Shown here piece by piece: positions 34,346-47,688 of a stretch of 64,000 nt of DNA (positions within the stretch are counted from its first letter, which is position 1; each line of letters starts with the position of its first letter). The translations under genes and the position numbers were made by a program. The notes below the pieces were generated by a model. It ran no database searches. It had not been told where the DNA came from and saw only the letters and a program-made list of their open reading frames with translations. The stretch comes from Carposina sasakii. Lineage: Eukaryota > Arthropoda > Insecta > Lepidoptera > Carposinidae. The DNA is taken from positions 7,172,716-7,236,715 of the forward strand of contig CP053163.1 of the NCBI GenBank assembly GCA_014607495.2. The letters run 5' to 3'.

Positions 34346-35693
34346 CATACTTACAAAACCTTGACAACGCGAATCGCGAAGAATCACTTTGTATTATTGT
34401 ACAAGTGCCCTGTAGAAAATTTACCGCTAAATCCGGTCTAACAAGTTCTTAATTTTACTTGCCGTTCCTTTAAAAACGTACCAACATTTACAAAGAATAA
34501 TTTAGAATTGATTTGTCTCAAAAGAAATTCTGAAGAGCAATCCGGGACAGTGCTTGAGAGACTTTTATATTAAAGACTTAGATTAAATCTCGACCTCTTA
34601 CGAGTGATTGAACGAGTGATAGCTGAAACGTTAATGTTCCTTAAGGTGAAGTAATATATTAAGAAAGGATTTTCCGAAACTCCCATGGGAACGAGAAAAT
34701 CGGTATTTCTTAATTCCGCGGATGAAGTCCACTAGTATTAGTAGTATTTTCTAATTTGAGGCATTTTGCAGTATATCACCAATTCGTCGCACATCTTACC
34801 GCAAATTTGTCACATGGCCCAGGCAAGTTGAGCCTGAACTCATACGTTAGAACTCCCACGGGCCAAAAACAGGCTGAACCATTTATCCTCCACAAAGCGC
34901 GGTTTTCGAAACCGCCGTAAATGTCGATATCATGTCTCCCGATAAATCCTCGAATTATTCACACGGAGTAAATAACTTTTATCGCTTTATATAAGTCTGC
35001 TTTTATTAAGTATGGTTTAATATTGATATTTTGACATTTAAGATTAGGTGTGCGTTATGAATGTATGTAAGTGAGTTAATATTCATCACATGTGAGAAAA
35101 ATTCCGCCTTTTCTTATGGTATCTTGTGAAACATTATTTATGCTACGGATACAAATCAGCTTTCATGTTCTAGTAAGACCATATCTAAACTGGGTAAGAC
35201 CTAAAGATCAGAACGATAAGGATTACCGACTACAAACAACACGACCAAGTCCTAACACAACCCGAGAATTCTAAAGTTTGCCTAGACAATCTTTTGGGCA
35301 CTTATTATAACTAAAACGGTACGAAAAAAGGCAAACAGGCAGTCATAAAAGAGTTTTACTATCCTTAATACTTGACCTAATATCCGTCACAGGACCCGGT
35401 CGCGCCGCAATGATTTCATCGCATATTTCTTTGACATGCTCTCCCCGCGATCCTATTATATTTTGTTTAGACACCATTAACACTAGACCCTCATCAAAAC
35501 TTTGTGATGTGGCTCTTGTTAGTGTTGCTGGGATTAATTTGCACTTTCAGGTTGCTCGTGCGTCATTCAGATTAAACTCGTTTATTATCTAAAACGATGG
35601 ACAGAAAATCGGTATCTTTGCGTATTCTATGCTATGTTTACATGTTTATAAAAAGGGATTGCATAATATGACTTACTTTAATAATAATTATCT
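34346..35693. other. Intergenic, no gene seen
   Basis: No coding signal or clear repeat. A decayed hairpin end (GCGGATGAAGTCCACTAG) lies at 34720-34737, another Helitron-like terminus. Confidence 0.45.
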
Positions 35694-36560
35694 TTACATA
35701 TAAAAATCTTCTCTTCGTGTGTTTGTAATGGATTTCCCTCTAAACAGCTCAACCTATTTTAATGAAATTTTGTGTGTGTGTTCAAGAGGGTTCGAGAATG
35801 GTTTAGACTTACGATTCGGTCAACGACCTTTTTTTTACTCTGCAGTCCACGCGGACGGAGTCCAAAAACATTATTTAGTTGACCGAATTGTGAAGCTAAA
35901 CCATCCTCGAACTTACCTAAACATATAAATAAAATTTCATCAAAATTGGTCCAGCCGTTTAGAAGGAATTCAATTAAAAGTACACGAAAAGAAGATTTAT
36001 ATTGTTGTTTATGTTAGAACTTTTCTCATAGGATCCGGCAGACTTCGGTGCAGTCGCTGTTCAAGTGGGTTCTAGGATGGTTTAGATTCACAATTCGGTC
36101 AACTGAATAATGTTTTTGAACTCCGCCCGCGTGGACTGCAGAAATAACAAAATGTCGTTGACCGAATTGAAAATCTAAACAATTCTCGAATCTATTTGAA
36201 GACACACGAAATTTTTTATAAAAATCGGTCCAGCCGTTTAGAAGGAGTTCAATCACAAACACACTAACAGAAGATTTGTATTGTTAATATTAGAGAACCT
36301 TTTACATAAGATCCGGGAGACTGCACTGTAGTCGCTATGTCGATTACTCACAAGGATAATAGTTTCAGTTACGCCCGGTAGATAGTTGTTATATCTCGGA
36401 AATGTTTCCTTTTCCTTACATAAATAAATCTTCTATTCTTGCGTTTGTAACGGATTTCCTTCTAAACGGCTGGACAGATTTTGATGAAATTGTTTATGTG
36501 TATTGAAGTGGGTTCGAGGATGGTTTAGATTCACAATTCGGTCAATTAGACAATGTTTTT
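35694..36560. repeat. Three copies of one repeat in alternating orientation
   Basis: Copy 1 (+, 35694-35996) starts at AAAATCTTCTCTTCGTGTG and holds GTTCGAGAATGGTTTAGA. Copy 2 (-, 35998-36290) carries the same text inverted. Copy 3 (+, 36422-36560) starts at AAATCTTCTATTCTTGCG with GTTCGAGGATGGTTTAGA. Each copy contains a fragment like the Helitron-type CGCGGACGGAGTC hairpin. Similar open frames in copies 1 and 2 simply reflect shared DNA. Confidence 0.65.
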
Positions 36561-37733
36561 ATTACGGTCCATATTGTTACAGCTTATTTCAGAAAGTTTG
36601 CATTTAAGGGGTGGGACAGGACAACGTCTGTCGGTTCCGCTAGTTTAATATAATAATTACTTGAGTTTGCAAGTCTTTAGCAAACTAAAACATCTTGTTT
36701 ACTTTGTTGCTTTAGTACCTAATTTAAAGATTATACGTATGTAATTGATATGTAGGCATCAGCGCGATGATAATAATAAAGTCGTTCGTATCAGCGTTTG
36801 ATCAGGTTAGGTTAGGTTAAACTTTTGTCATATTGCGATAACTTTGCAAACATCGCTGTCGCTCGTAATTTTAACATTGTCTTAGCCCCCGCACTATCCA
36901 AGGCAGCCCCATCATTACGCAGAAAATGACTACAGGCCCAAATATACTTTAATGATCAAACTAAACTATACCGCGTAAAATGTTCTACTCAAAAATTTTT
37001 AATTAGCTATCGCTTACCAATAATAAGACCAAGTGCAATTAGAATTTTATGAAACTGTGTACCTACAAATTAACTTTTATTCATACTCAGACTCGAAATA
37101 ATTCCATTCAGCAAATTCATAGTCAACTCAGATATGAATTGCACCACGTATTGCTATCAATATGAGTTCGATCCTATTATTTCAATGAGATGAGTACGGA
37201 ACGATTGATCTGAATATTTGTAGCAGTCGTACTGAAATTCAATGCAATTTCACATGAATCCATACCACGTTGTGTAAAAACTGTTAGTGCAGTAGATTTT
37301 TTTATTTTATATTAACTGAACACACCGTCTACGGTTTTATTTAATTAAGTAATAGGTAAAGATACTGATATTAATAGTCTGTTTATATATACCAATAATT
37401 CAACAAAAATACAAGATTAAGGACAGTTAAATTTAGCAATTAGCAAATTTTTCATCTCCTTCCGTGGATGGCGTAAGAGTCGACTAAGGTACTGGTCATT
37501 TACATCTGTTTTCGCTATGCTAAACGTGGCTGTGGGATATCCTCAATGGTTTTGCAGTTCTGTATATTTCGGGAGCAGAGACCGAGTATACGAGCATGTA
37601 TGTAAATTTGGCATTTCAGTATCTTAAGAAAACATATCTCGAGGAATTCTTACGTGGACCGTACATTTGTGAATATCTACAAAAGGTACTACAACTAGCC
37701 ATAGTAATTGTTATTATCATCCTATAATTATTA
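36561..37733. other. Intergenic, no gene seen
   Basis: AT-rich; no coding region or repeat recognised. Confidence 0.45.
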
Positions 37734-37968
37734 TCCTACTTGTAATATTATAAACGCGAAAGTTTGTGAGTATGGATGGATGGATATTGTTACCCTTGTA
37801 CGTAAAAACGGCTAGAGCGATTTTAATAAAATTTGGTATGGTGTTTGCTGACACCCTAGATTAACACATAGGCTACTTTTTATCCCGGGAAAATATTTTT
37901 ATCCCGGATAATTTCGACATTTTATTTTCTCTGCAGTACACGCGGACGAAGTCGCGGGTGTCCACTAG
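37734..37968 (+). mobile_element. Helitron-like non-autonomous element, 235 bp, complete
   Basis: Starts TCCTACTTGTAATATTATAA after an A and ends GTCGCGGGTGTCCACTAG before a T. TC start, CTAG end, an A|T target and a GC hairpin (CGCGGACGAAGTCGCG) close to the 3' end are all Helitron hallmarks. Non-coding. Confidence 0.6.
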
Positions 37969-39572
37969 TGTATAATATATTTTAAATCGGGTAACAGTGT
38001 GATACATGCAAGATTATTATATATATTATATAATATATTAGTATTAGTGAGCAGCATTGAAAAAATCACCAATCTCAAGTGTGCCAACTTTTTGAAGAAT
38101 TGAATCAACGTCACCCAAATTCTCTAGAGTATAGAAGAGGCAAGTCTTAAAGAGATGTCAAAAGTTATAAAAAGTATTGAGGTTCGATACCCTGTCATGG
38201 ATCTAAATATTTCAGTGCCAGTTAAACTATCTCTTGAGCCAGGGCCGCGGGTTCAAATATATCTCGGATTTGGAATTATTTATTATACCCAAAAGGTTTT
38301 ATGTTTTCCTTTCCACATTTTTCACTCTAGTTAACGTAAACGAAATCTACTGTTTAGGAGTATTCCGTTCGATGTAGGTATAACAAATAATTTAAATCCT
38401 ATGAATATCTATCCAATATAGAACTACAACAAAGTATGAAATTAGAAAGTAGTTTAAAAAAAAGAATTTTCGATTTCGTTCCTACCCAAAGGTATGCTAA
38501 AGTTATGCCAAATGGGCCCCTATAGGTACTAAGCTGTCATATAACTTCGCTGTCCATCTATCTCTTACTCATAGCTGTATATATTTCTGTCACCGCTATA
38601 ACAACAAAGTATACTTAAATCTAAAATAAATATTTAAGAAGGTACAATTAACGTTTTTTTTTTTGTACAGATTCCTTCGTGTGCTAGTCCTTGTCACATT
38701 TGGCCGATCTTTATACAACAAAAATATTCGATTGTGTTTAATTTACCTACGAGTATTACGGGTCAACCTATATGATATTATCTCCCATTATAAGCGCAAC
38801 GGTTTGTTTTTCTATTCTACCAGCAAAATTATATTTTTAAACAATTCAATCTGAAGTCAATTATATGCAGTTAAATAAACATCATTATTGAACATTACGG
38901 TAATTTAATTTCACTTAGTAAAATGTATAAATGTAATGTTATTACATTAGCATTGTTGTCAGTAAATAGAATTAACTGTAAAAACCAACATTAAATATTT
39001 ACAAACAGGTTGATAATACGAAACATGAAATAGCATATTAAAACAACATTTTAATAAAAGTACATTAAATATGATATTCATGTGCATACCTACCGTAAGA
39101 TCTTAAGGGCTGTGGGCTACCAAGTATCGAATTTAGCCTTAGTTGCCCCAAGTGTTTAATGGTTAACTTTGGCCCAAACCAAAAAGGTAAAACTTCCTGT
39201 GCCAGGCTGTTCGTCGTGAGAGGATGATGATGAATGATGATGATGATGAAATGATGAACCCACAGGGCTAAAGTAACCCGATATTATGGTATAATTGAAC
39301 ATAGATACTGAAGACAAAATAATCACTAACCGCATGTCAGGTTGAAATGGGTTGAAATAATAATATTTTATTATCAATCTACCTATAAATACTTGGTGTT
39401 CAGCACGTTTGTGGGTAGGTATGTACCTATACCTATAGATTTTTAATTATTGTTTAATCTAGTTACCAATAAAATTTATCAGATACTTGTGCAGCTCATG
39501 ATAATAATTATGAAGCCTGGATTTTAATAAAATAATTCATTTGAAATAGTTACATTATTCATTAAAAGATAT
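37969..39572. other. Intergenic downstream of the first esterase
   Basis: No gene. Short AT palindrome at about 38018-38042 and a GATGAT microsatellite at 39223-39257. Confidence 0.5.
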
Positions 39573-42196
39573 CTAAAATCCAGTTAGGATAAAAAATAGG
39601 TCCGTCAAAGTACAATCGTTGTATTTCACATAGTGAGAGGAGGTTGTATTACTTCTGTATCCTTTTTCGTATTTCTTATTCATCTCGTAGAATATATCCC
39701 AAAATGCATATCTATCATGAAACATTCTCGTTCCAATACTTAACTCTAAATCGACATTTAGGTAATGTAAAGACTCAGCGGTAACCGGTGGCCAAATCAT
39801 CGGGATAATTTCCGTGGTAATTGGCGTAGGATTGCTAAAAAAGAGGAGTTACATTTTTAAAATAGATTTTGTACTTTCCTTTTCTGTGAAAGATTTAGTG
39901 CATTGAACAACACTCCCAGCACACGCATGTCCTCTCTCACACAGTCCATCCAACATTTCTTCGTTCTACCTCTTCCTTTATCCACATTCATGCACAATGC
40001 TCTCATCCCGTCGCTTTACATGTTTTTTTTTTCAAATTCAAAATCATTTATTCGACATGAAAGCATTAACACTTGTTTGTCGATTGTCTAATTATATGTT
40101 ACTTTCTATGTTCGCACCCCAAAAATGAAACCGCTACCAAACAAAAAAGGAGGTGAATTTAAACAACCCAAAAATAAATAAATCGCAAAGCTTTTGCTTT
40201 GGCAACGGTCACCACCCCAAGGTGCGATTTGTTACGGTCTGTCAGGCATAAGTTAGCGATTCGGGGCTTAATAGCCACCAACGTGGAGAATAAGAGTTGA
40301 AGTCGCCTAAAGACGAAATCCAGAAGAGCTGCTACACAGTTCTCCTTTATGGCAAAACCAACATTAGGTCTGACACACCGCATGATTCTACTATTTACTG
40401 TTACACTATCTCAGTGAAGTGTCACTGCTTGGAAGAAGAAATAGCAAGAAAACTCCCAGCGACACAGTCAAAACTAAGTAACATATTAACAAAAGAATCT
40501 TACTTTGGATAAGATATCAGATAGTAACACTTAACTCATTTAGTGTGTATAAATTCAATTATCATAACATAATTAATTTAAATTCATATAAATTACATGC
40601 CCGTACCAAGACGGTTACTTCGTAACTTGTCTGTGATCGGTGCGAAGGTGAAGGACACATCAACTTACCCATATTTTACAAAGTTAGAAAATAAAGCAGT
40701 AATCCGATTAATCATAAGTTGATCCTCAGGAGTGATAGGATCAGTCAAAAATGAAACATCAAATAAATATCCAATTTCATCGTTATGAGCTGCACCTGGC
40801 ATTGTGATCCTATTAACTGTTTTTACGTAATTTCTTTGACCATCGTGGGTAAAAATATAAAAATATAGGTTGCTAACTCCATTATCCAAATACTTATGGA
40901 TTGTTCGTAACGATGGATATGTATATATTATATCCGTGAAAAAAATAACCAACTCTTTTATAATTTTAGGGCTGAGGGAATTGTCTCCAATATAAAACTG
41001 ACGAACTAATTTTTCCAGTTTTTTCATTTGTTTAGAATCAAAATCAAATGCTATATTCAATATATCATGAAATGGTCGCAATGATTCCACATTTTTCAGT
41101 CGTTGAATCCAATAACCAATTGTACTTAGTGCTTCAAAATTTGTATGACCAATTAAAACATCCATGTCCTTGACTTTTGCTCTACCTTTATTAACCGGAT
41201 AATCTGTAATAAATCTTTTTTGACCAAAGTCCTTTTCTACGCAAGCTGTAAATGTTATATTTAGGTCCAATGTTGCTTTTGTTATGAGATCTGGATGGGA
41301 TCTAGAAAGAAAGTTGACAGCTTCATTAAGGTCATCAGTTGTTATACCAAGATATTGTGCTAATTTCAATGCTGACGTTTCGTCACCTTCTCGTGTAATA
41401 CCAGGAATAAGGGAGCAACCACCTTGTAGTATTACTCTATTATATAATTTCTCATAAGACGATTGTAGATGAAAGTCCACAGATACAGATCCAGCACTCT
41501 GTCCATAAAGTGTTATAAGATTTCGGTTACCGCCAAAGAACTCTATGTTGTCATATATCCATTCAAGGGCAATATGTTGGTCCTTCAAACCTTGATTTCC
41601 AGGTACTTCAGGAGTATTTAGGCACATAAAACCGTAAGCCCCGAGTCGGTAGTTTATTGTTATCAATATTATCTCGTGATCAACTAGAAATTTAGGTCCA
41701 AATGTGTATCGTCCAGAAAATCCTATCGAAAATTGACCACCATGAATTGATATTAACACAGGCAATCTATTAATATCACTAGCCGATCTTGGCACATATA
41801 TATTCAGATGTAGACAGTCTAAAGTACCTGTTATTGTCAAATTGAATTCTTCTCTTTGAGGGCATTTTGTAGAATCGTCAAAAGCTTTAAATACACCATC
41901 AAATTTAGGAAAAGGTATGGCTTCCTGAAAGAATGCTAAGGCAAATATAAACACGCACCTCCGTATAGATTTTAAAGTTAAAACTATAGTCTGTAAGTCA
42001 ATAAAAATATATTTTCTGCTTAAAATTTACTCACCCCAAAAGGGTTATCCGGATCCACTGTAGCATAAGGAATTCCCATGAACATATCATATTTAGCGTC
42101 ATCCGACTCTAAACCCTGAATTAAACCAACATTTGTCTGGATATACATACACTTGATATTTTTAAATAAACATATAAATATAAGAATTCGCCACAT
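39573..42196 (-). CDS. Carboxylesterase (type B), three exons, complete
   Basis: Predicted secreted serine hydrolase that cleaves carboxylic esters. Exons are 42196-42035, 41924-40669 and 39834-39573, with GT/AG borders, giving 559 residues, the usual family length. The start was chosen at the methionine of the signal peptide MWRILIFICLFKNIKC; the frame is open 19 codons further upstream. Family landmarks in order: GLIQGLESD and GIPYA, CLHLNIYVP, the oxyanion-loop HGGQF, NYRLGAYGFM, the nucleophile elbow GQSAG with S197, E318 in NFEALS and H434 in AAHNDEIGYLF. The triad is complete. The two introns are 110 and 834 bp, the longer holding repeat debris. The neighbouring gene at 42850 has the same exon plan, so both arose by tandem duplication. 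Substrate cannot be told from sequence; pheromone or odorant breakdown, hormone metabolism and detoxification are all seen in the family. Confidence 0.93.
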
Positions 42197-42849
42197 TTTT
42201 TTACAAACCAGACATGAATATTGATAAAAAGAAACTAAACCAAAATGCATCACCTAATAATTGAAAATAATTTTGATAAAGTATTCTAGTTTACCTACCT
42301 ACTATTGTGCGAGAAAAATTTACATTGTTATAATGAAATTGTCTGTGACATGGTTATAAACAAGCCTCCCGGTGACTGCTTTGGTTGCTAATTGTAGATA
42401 TTTAAATTCAAACCTATATTACACCTGCTGAAACTTATTTAATCAGATTTGAGCGACTGTGGCCCAAACAATATAGCATAATTATAAATAAACTCTTACC
42501 CCGGGCCTATAGAGGGCATCTAGGACCTTATCCCTGAGGAGAGAGATTTGTTATTTGATTATATATATATATATATATTATTAAGTAATCCCAACTTAAT
42601 TGTAAGTAAGTAGTGGTTGAACATTTTTAATCGACTTCAGTAATAAACTATGTACCTGCCAACTTACTTGTGTAGATTTTCATCAGACAAATCAACTATT
42701 TATTAATCACAGTATATGGCAAAAATTAGGCAATCCTTTTTTAATTGAATTTTATTTTAACTGAGTCTTTGAATTTTAGACATAGTCCTAAGAACAATAA
42801 AAACTAAACCAATTACTAAAGGCATAAAAGTTACATTATTTCATTTATT
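42197..42849. other. Spacer between the two complete esterases
   Basis: 653 bp holding the downstream region of one gene and the upstream region of the other. AT microsatellite at about 42560-42577. No clear promoter motif was identified. Confidence 0.5.
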
Positions 42850-44890
42850 TCATATTTCACATACAGTATTGTTATTTCCGCTTTTATAAAATTTAATATA
42901 TTTTCTATTGAGCTCAAAAAAAATATCCCAAAAAGCAATCCTATCGTGAAACATACCGGTTCTGGAAGTCAGCTCATTATCTATGTTCAGGTAGTTCTGA
43001 TTGTCTCTGGAAACTGGAAGCCATTTTACTGGAGTAAGGTCGGTTATAGTCGGTGTAGGATTTCTGAAAATAGTGAAAATCCTTGATATTATTATGCCTT
43101 ACACCTAAAGGTATTTTATTATCTTTCTTCAATACAAAAAAAATACATTGGTAAAGACAAACAGGTATTGTTTTATAAATGTTTTTATAAGTTGTCTGTC
43201 TTAGAAAAAGCTTTAATACGTCCTATACTTAATTGTACCTACCCAAATCTCACAAAGTTAGAAAATAACTTGGTCATCCGGTTAACAGTTAGTTCATCAT
43301 TATGTGTAAGAGGATTTTTCATAAATGAAGGATCAAATAAATAGCCGAGGTCATCGTTATGTGTAGCGCCTGGCATTGTCATGTTTTTAATAGTTTTCAA
43401 AAAGTTTCTTCCTCCTTCATAAGAAAATTTGTAGAGGAATATATTTTGTGCATCATATTCGATAAACTTTTTGATTGTTCTTATTGATGGATATATAAAC
43501 GCAATATCAGAAACGAAATTTGCTATATCTATTGCAACATCAAAGCTTACCGATCGTTCACCAATATAAAAATGTCTGACTGTATTTTCCATCTTGATTA
43601 ATCGTTCATTATCAAAAGAAAATTTTTTGCTCATGTAATAATGAAATGGGTTAAATGTCTCATAATATTTTTCAGATTTGGAATCAACTAGTAATAGCGC
43701 TTCAATCTCCGAAACACCTACTATAACATCAACATTTTTAACTTTAGCTCTATTAACATTAACCGGGAAGTCACTTATAAACCTGTTTTGCCCAAAATCA
43801 TGTTCCACGCAGGGTCGCCAAGAAATATTCAATTTATCAACTATTTCTATCACGGTCTCAGTTTTTATTTTTGAAAGAAAACTAAGTGCTCGATTTATAT
43901 TTGATGCGTCTAACCCTAGGTGTTTAGCAACTATCAAAGGAATTGTTCTGTTACTTTCATTCACTTCCATTAAAGAAACACCACCTTGTAATATTACTCT
44001 TTTATACAATTTATGATGAGGCGATTGTAGATGTAAATCTACGGACATAGCGCCAGAACTCTGACCATAAACGGTTATTGCTCTTATGTCGCCGCCAAAG
44101 TATTCTATATTTTGATATATCCATTCCAAGGCAATTTGTTGATCTTTAAGACCTTGATTTCCGGGTACTTTTGGTATATCTAGACACATAAATCCGTAAA
44201 TTCCAAGTCGGTAGTTTAATGTCACCAATATTATGCTATTTGCTACTAAATATTTCGGCCCAAAAACATACTTTGAGGAGAAACCGAATTCAAACTTGCC
44301 GCCGTGGATTGATACCAGAACTGGTAGTTTATATGTTGTATTTGCTGATTTTGGTACGTAGATATTCAAATGCAGGCAGTCTAAGCTTCCAATTATAGTG
44401 TTATTATACTCTTCTCGTTGTGGGCATGCCACTGAATTATTGGCGTAAAATAAATGTTTTAACACTGGAAAAGGTAAGGCTTCCTGAAATTCATAAAATT
44501 ATCTCTTTATATTGACATTTTACGTTATTTGTTTACAGTTACCGATACAATATTGTAAACAGTTTTCTATTTAAGTTTAAACTGTCTTGTTGGTATATAA
44601 TAATTAATAAGGAAAATACTATTTATAGGCCTTCAAGACTTAAGTTAGTCAAAATGTTAATATTCTACTAAAACTATAATCGTATTATTTCTTGTACATA
44701 TTTTCTTAAAAGGCTAAAAGAGACTTACCCCAAATATATTTTCAGGGTTCACAATAGCATATGGAATGCCCAGAAACTCATAATATCCATCTGTGTTGTC
44801 CAGCCCTTGGATCAATCCAACATTTGTTTCTACAACGAGACTACATTCAAATAACTTTAAAAAACAAATTAAAATCAAAAATGTATCCAT
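42850..44890 (-). CDS. Carboxylesterase (type B), three exons, complete
   Basis: Second esterase of the tandem cluster. Exons are 44890-44729, 44483-43243 and 43063-42850, with GT/AG borders and introns of 245 and 179 bp, giving 538 residues. The start is set at the signal peptide MDTFLILICFLKLFEC; eleven more codons are open upstream. Landmarks: GLIQGLDNTDG, GIPYAIV, CLHLNIYVP, HGGKF, NYRLGIYGFM, nucleophile elbow GQSSG with S196, E315 in SEIEALL and H429 in ATHNDDLGYLF. The elbow has Ser where the first gene has Ala, still within GxSxG. Exon borders fall at the same codons as in the first gene (after NIFG, and within the RFG/NPTP codon), strong evidence of duplication. Catalytically competent by residues; substrate unknown. 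Confidence 0.93.
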
Positions 44891-46109
44891 TCTGTTTTTT
44901 TTATTCAAAACACTGTCTAACATACACGCCCGTATTACGAATTCGATTTCAATAATTAATTAAATTGCTATAATAGATAATTAACTAACCAGTTTTCTAA
45001 GCAACATTAAAATTAATAAACGATTTACTTCGCACGGTAAATTAATATGAATTGGTATTAGGTATGTGAATCTCCCTATCTAACTCCAAATAGAATCAAA
45101 TAAAAAAATCTGAAATTCCGTAAATAGTGATACAGTGCAGGAAGGCTGTCAGAAACCTCAGAAAATGATATTTGTTTTGATCGAATACAATGCACTTATA
45201 TACCTAAAAACTACATTTTGACCAGGTCACGGTCAGACATAAAAACCACACGCAACATCTGGGGTGTATTTATTTAATCAGGTACATCTCAATTTATACA
45301 GTTGGAAAATTTATAAATATTTCTGACTAACTTAAAACTATGTACTTAAGACTATGGAGATCGATTGACCATCTTAATTATTATCGTGGAGTCCACACGT
45401 GACCAAAATGCTGGCTGCTACCTAGACCAAAAAATTTGCATAGCCATACAGCGCGGCAACGCAGCCAGCATTTTGAGCACGCTACCCGATAAGTTAGACC
45501 GGTTGGCCACCTCGTAACATGTTACTTGTTCTCGTAACTTAGCTCATACATTACGGATAATCCAAGCTTGTATATACGAGTATAACAGTTTCTCATAACC
45601 TATTCACGTTTATCCCTATTACTAATATTAAAGGAGGGTCCAACCCCATTTGAAATACTATATGACCCATTTCCTTTGTCCGTTTCAATTTAAACTATTT
45701 TAACAATGGGATGGTTTAGACTACTCGTGAAAGGGTTAAGTTTGTAGGTAGCATTATTAGCGTGTTTTGCATGTAAACATGTAGTCGTACGTCCATTACA
45801 AATTGTCCATGCTTGTTAATATGTTAAGCGCCGATTTTTTCTTTAAATTTCGTTGCCACTGTATACGAGTACGAGGGGTAAGTACTACTTTACATAAAAT
45901 AAAGTAAGTTTATGCCAAAAAAAAAAAATTTCAGGCAATTTTTTTCTTTATTTTATTGCGCGGAATGTATGGTCTCAAGTGTTTGCATTGGATTATAAAT
46001 AGAACATGTTTTTTTTTTCGTGGATAATGTTTGTTACACGCGTACATTTCTGCAAAAAATGCAATCTAACTGTGTGTGTCACTGGAGTGTAAGTGGGTTC
46101 GGCTAATAG
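44891..46109. other. Upstream of the second esterase, no gene
   Basis: AT-rich. Short inverted arms AAAATGCTGGCTG (about 45408) and CAGCCAGCATTTTG (about 45460). No coding signal. Confidence 0.45.
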
Positions 46110-46520
46110 GATTAATAGGACTATAAGACCCAAAGTTAACCTCACCTGCTCGTGGTGCACCCTGCTAGTTCAACGACAAAACTAACGCTTATAAACGCTA
46201 TAATACCTGGGGGCAATTCTCGAAAAGTCTCGAGTTGGAACGAAGCCGAAACGGAACCGTTGTAGACGCTCAGAACAAAGCAATAATTAGGTACTTTATG
46301 GCGATGTAATTAGACACATTTCAGCACGGGACAGATATTTGTTTATATTTTATCATACTCGTGACCGATGCGTGCTATAATATACCTTATTACTCAAGCG
46401 GTTGCTCCCCCTGTTTAGGATGACTCTGTAACATGTCCCGTTGGATTCGTTACCGGCAACTGGATGTTGTATTTGAAAAGCGGCAGAAGGTTAACCCTTT
46501 ACCACGTGGGACTAATCAGA
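46110..46520 (+). repeat. Dispersed repeat family D, copy with a different insertion
   Basis: ACCCAAAGTTAACCTCACCT, CGTGGTGCACCCTGCTAG, ATAATACCT at the left and AGGATGACTCTGTAACAT at the right, the same block order as 18295-18740. The intervening sequence here (46215-46415) is unrelated to the palindrome in the other copy. Confidence 0.55.
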
Positions 46521-46851
46521 CAAGAGGTAGATTAGAAAAAAAATGACACTTTTTTCTTCTAACTTACGGGAAAATAGGTAAGTAAGTAGCACAGAAGTAG
46601 CATAAATAAGAAAATGAAAACTTCAAAGTATTGTAAAACAAACTTCCGGGACAACTTTTACAACACCAACTTCAATCCGCAGGGGCTTTTGTAGAACAAT
46701 GCTACTGAGCTCCTGACATTCCACTTTTATCGTCACATCGCTGCATTTTTATAGTTCTAAGCACACCGGTGGGAACACTCGTCGCTTGCAGCGTGTATGT
46801 ATAGACTACCATAACCATTAACTTCGTTCGAGCTTACAAAATATTCTAGAC
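46521..46851. other. Intergenic, no gene seen
   Basis: No coding signal. Confidence 0.45.
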
Positions 46852-47042
46852 TAACGGCCGCCCACGACTTCGTCCGCGTGAAAGGGCATTACACCCGTGC
46901 GAAGCCGGGGTGGGTTGCTATATAGCCTTCCTCGATAAATGGGCTATTTAACAATGAAAGAAGTTTTTAAATCGGACCAGTAGTTCCTGAGATTAGCGTG
47001 TTAAAACAAACAAACTCTTCAGCTTTACAATATTAGTATAGA
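46852..47042 (-). mobile_element. Helitron-like non-autonomous element (second family)
   Basis: On the minus strand it begins TCTATACTAATATTGTAAAG with GCTAATCTCAGGAACTACTG, and contains CCGGCTTCGCACGGGTGTAA, a hallmark of a widespread lepidopteran Helitron-type repeat (recalled). The end at 46852 reads TTAG before T. Confidence 0.5.
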
Positions 47043-47485
47043 TTTGTATGCTAAAATGCTAAAGAAGCCGATGCACACGATTTCGTCTGCGTAAACTTTA
47101 TACGAGATGTTGTCAGTCTATTTTGTCCTTGTGGACAACAAAATGTCTAAAGCCCTTCTCCGTACGTACAACTACATACTCGTATATGTTTGCAAAATGT
47201 CAAGAAAATTGGTCGAGTAAATAAATCGTGATAACAAAGAAACTTTGATTGTTACCTTTTATAAGCAATTATGCCATTTACGAGTATAAGCAACATTTGT
47301 TGGGATTTATAAATCCGTTTGTTAGTTTTTGCATGAAAAACTAATAATAATCCAGTGAATCCATAAATAAAAACGGGGTTGACCATATAAATGGTCCGTT
47401 TATTTTGAATATTTACCCAACTGCGCCAGAAGGAGGGTAATATTTTTCGAATGTGTGAATGTATGTACCTAGATATGTATCCTAA
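47043..47485. other. Intergenic, no gene seen
   Basis: No coding support. Confidence 0.45.
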
Positions 47486-47688
47486 TCCTACTAATATTAT
47501 AAACGCGAAAGTTTGTAAGTATAGATGGATCATTGTTACTCTTTCACGTAAAAACGGCTGTAGCGATTTTAATAAATTTCGCTATGAAATTAGCTGATAC
47601 CTTCGATTAACACATTACTTATCCCGGATAATTTCGACATTTTGTTTTTTCTGCAGTCCACACGGACGAAGTCGCGGGCATCCACTAG
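47486..47688 (+). mobile_element. Helitron-like non-autonomous element, 203 bp
   Basis: Starts TCCTACTAATATTATAAACG after A and ends GTCGCGGGCATCCACTAG before T; the interior matches 37734-37968. Confidence 0.6.

Noticed and set aside
35719..36262. Two similar open frames suggesting a conserved small protein
   Set aside because: They lie in direct and inverted copies of one repeat; similarity comes from the DNA, and copy 3 lacks the frame.
43678..44016. 112-codon plus-strand frame in the second esterase
   Set aside because: Antisense of the esterase's catalytic exon; no independent support.
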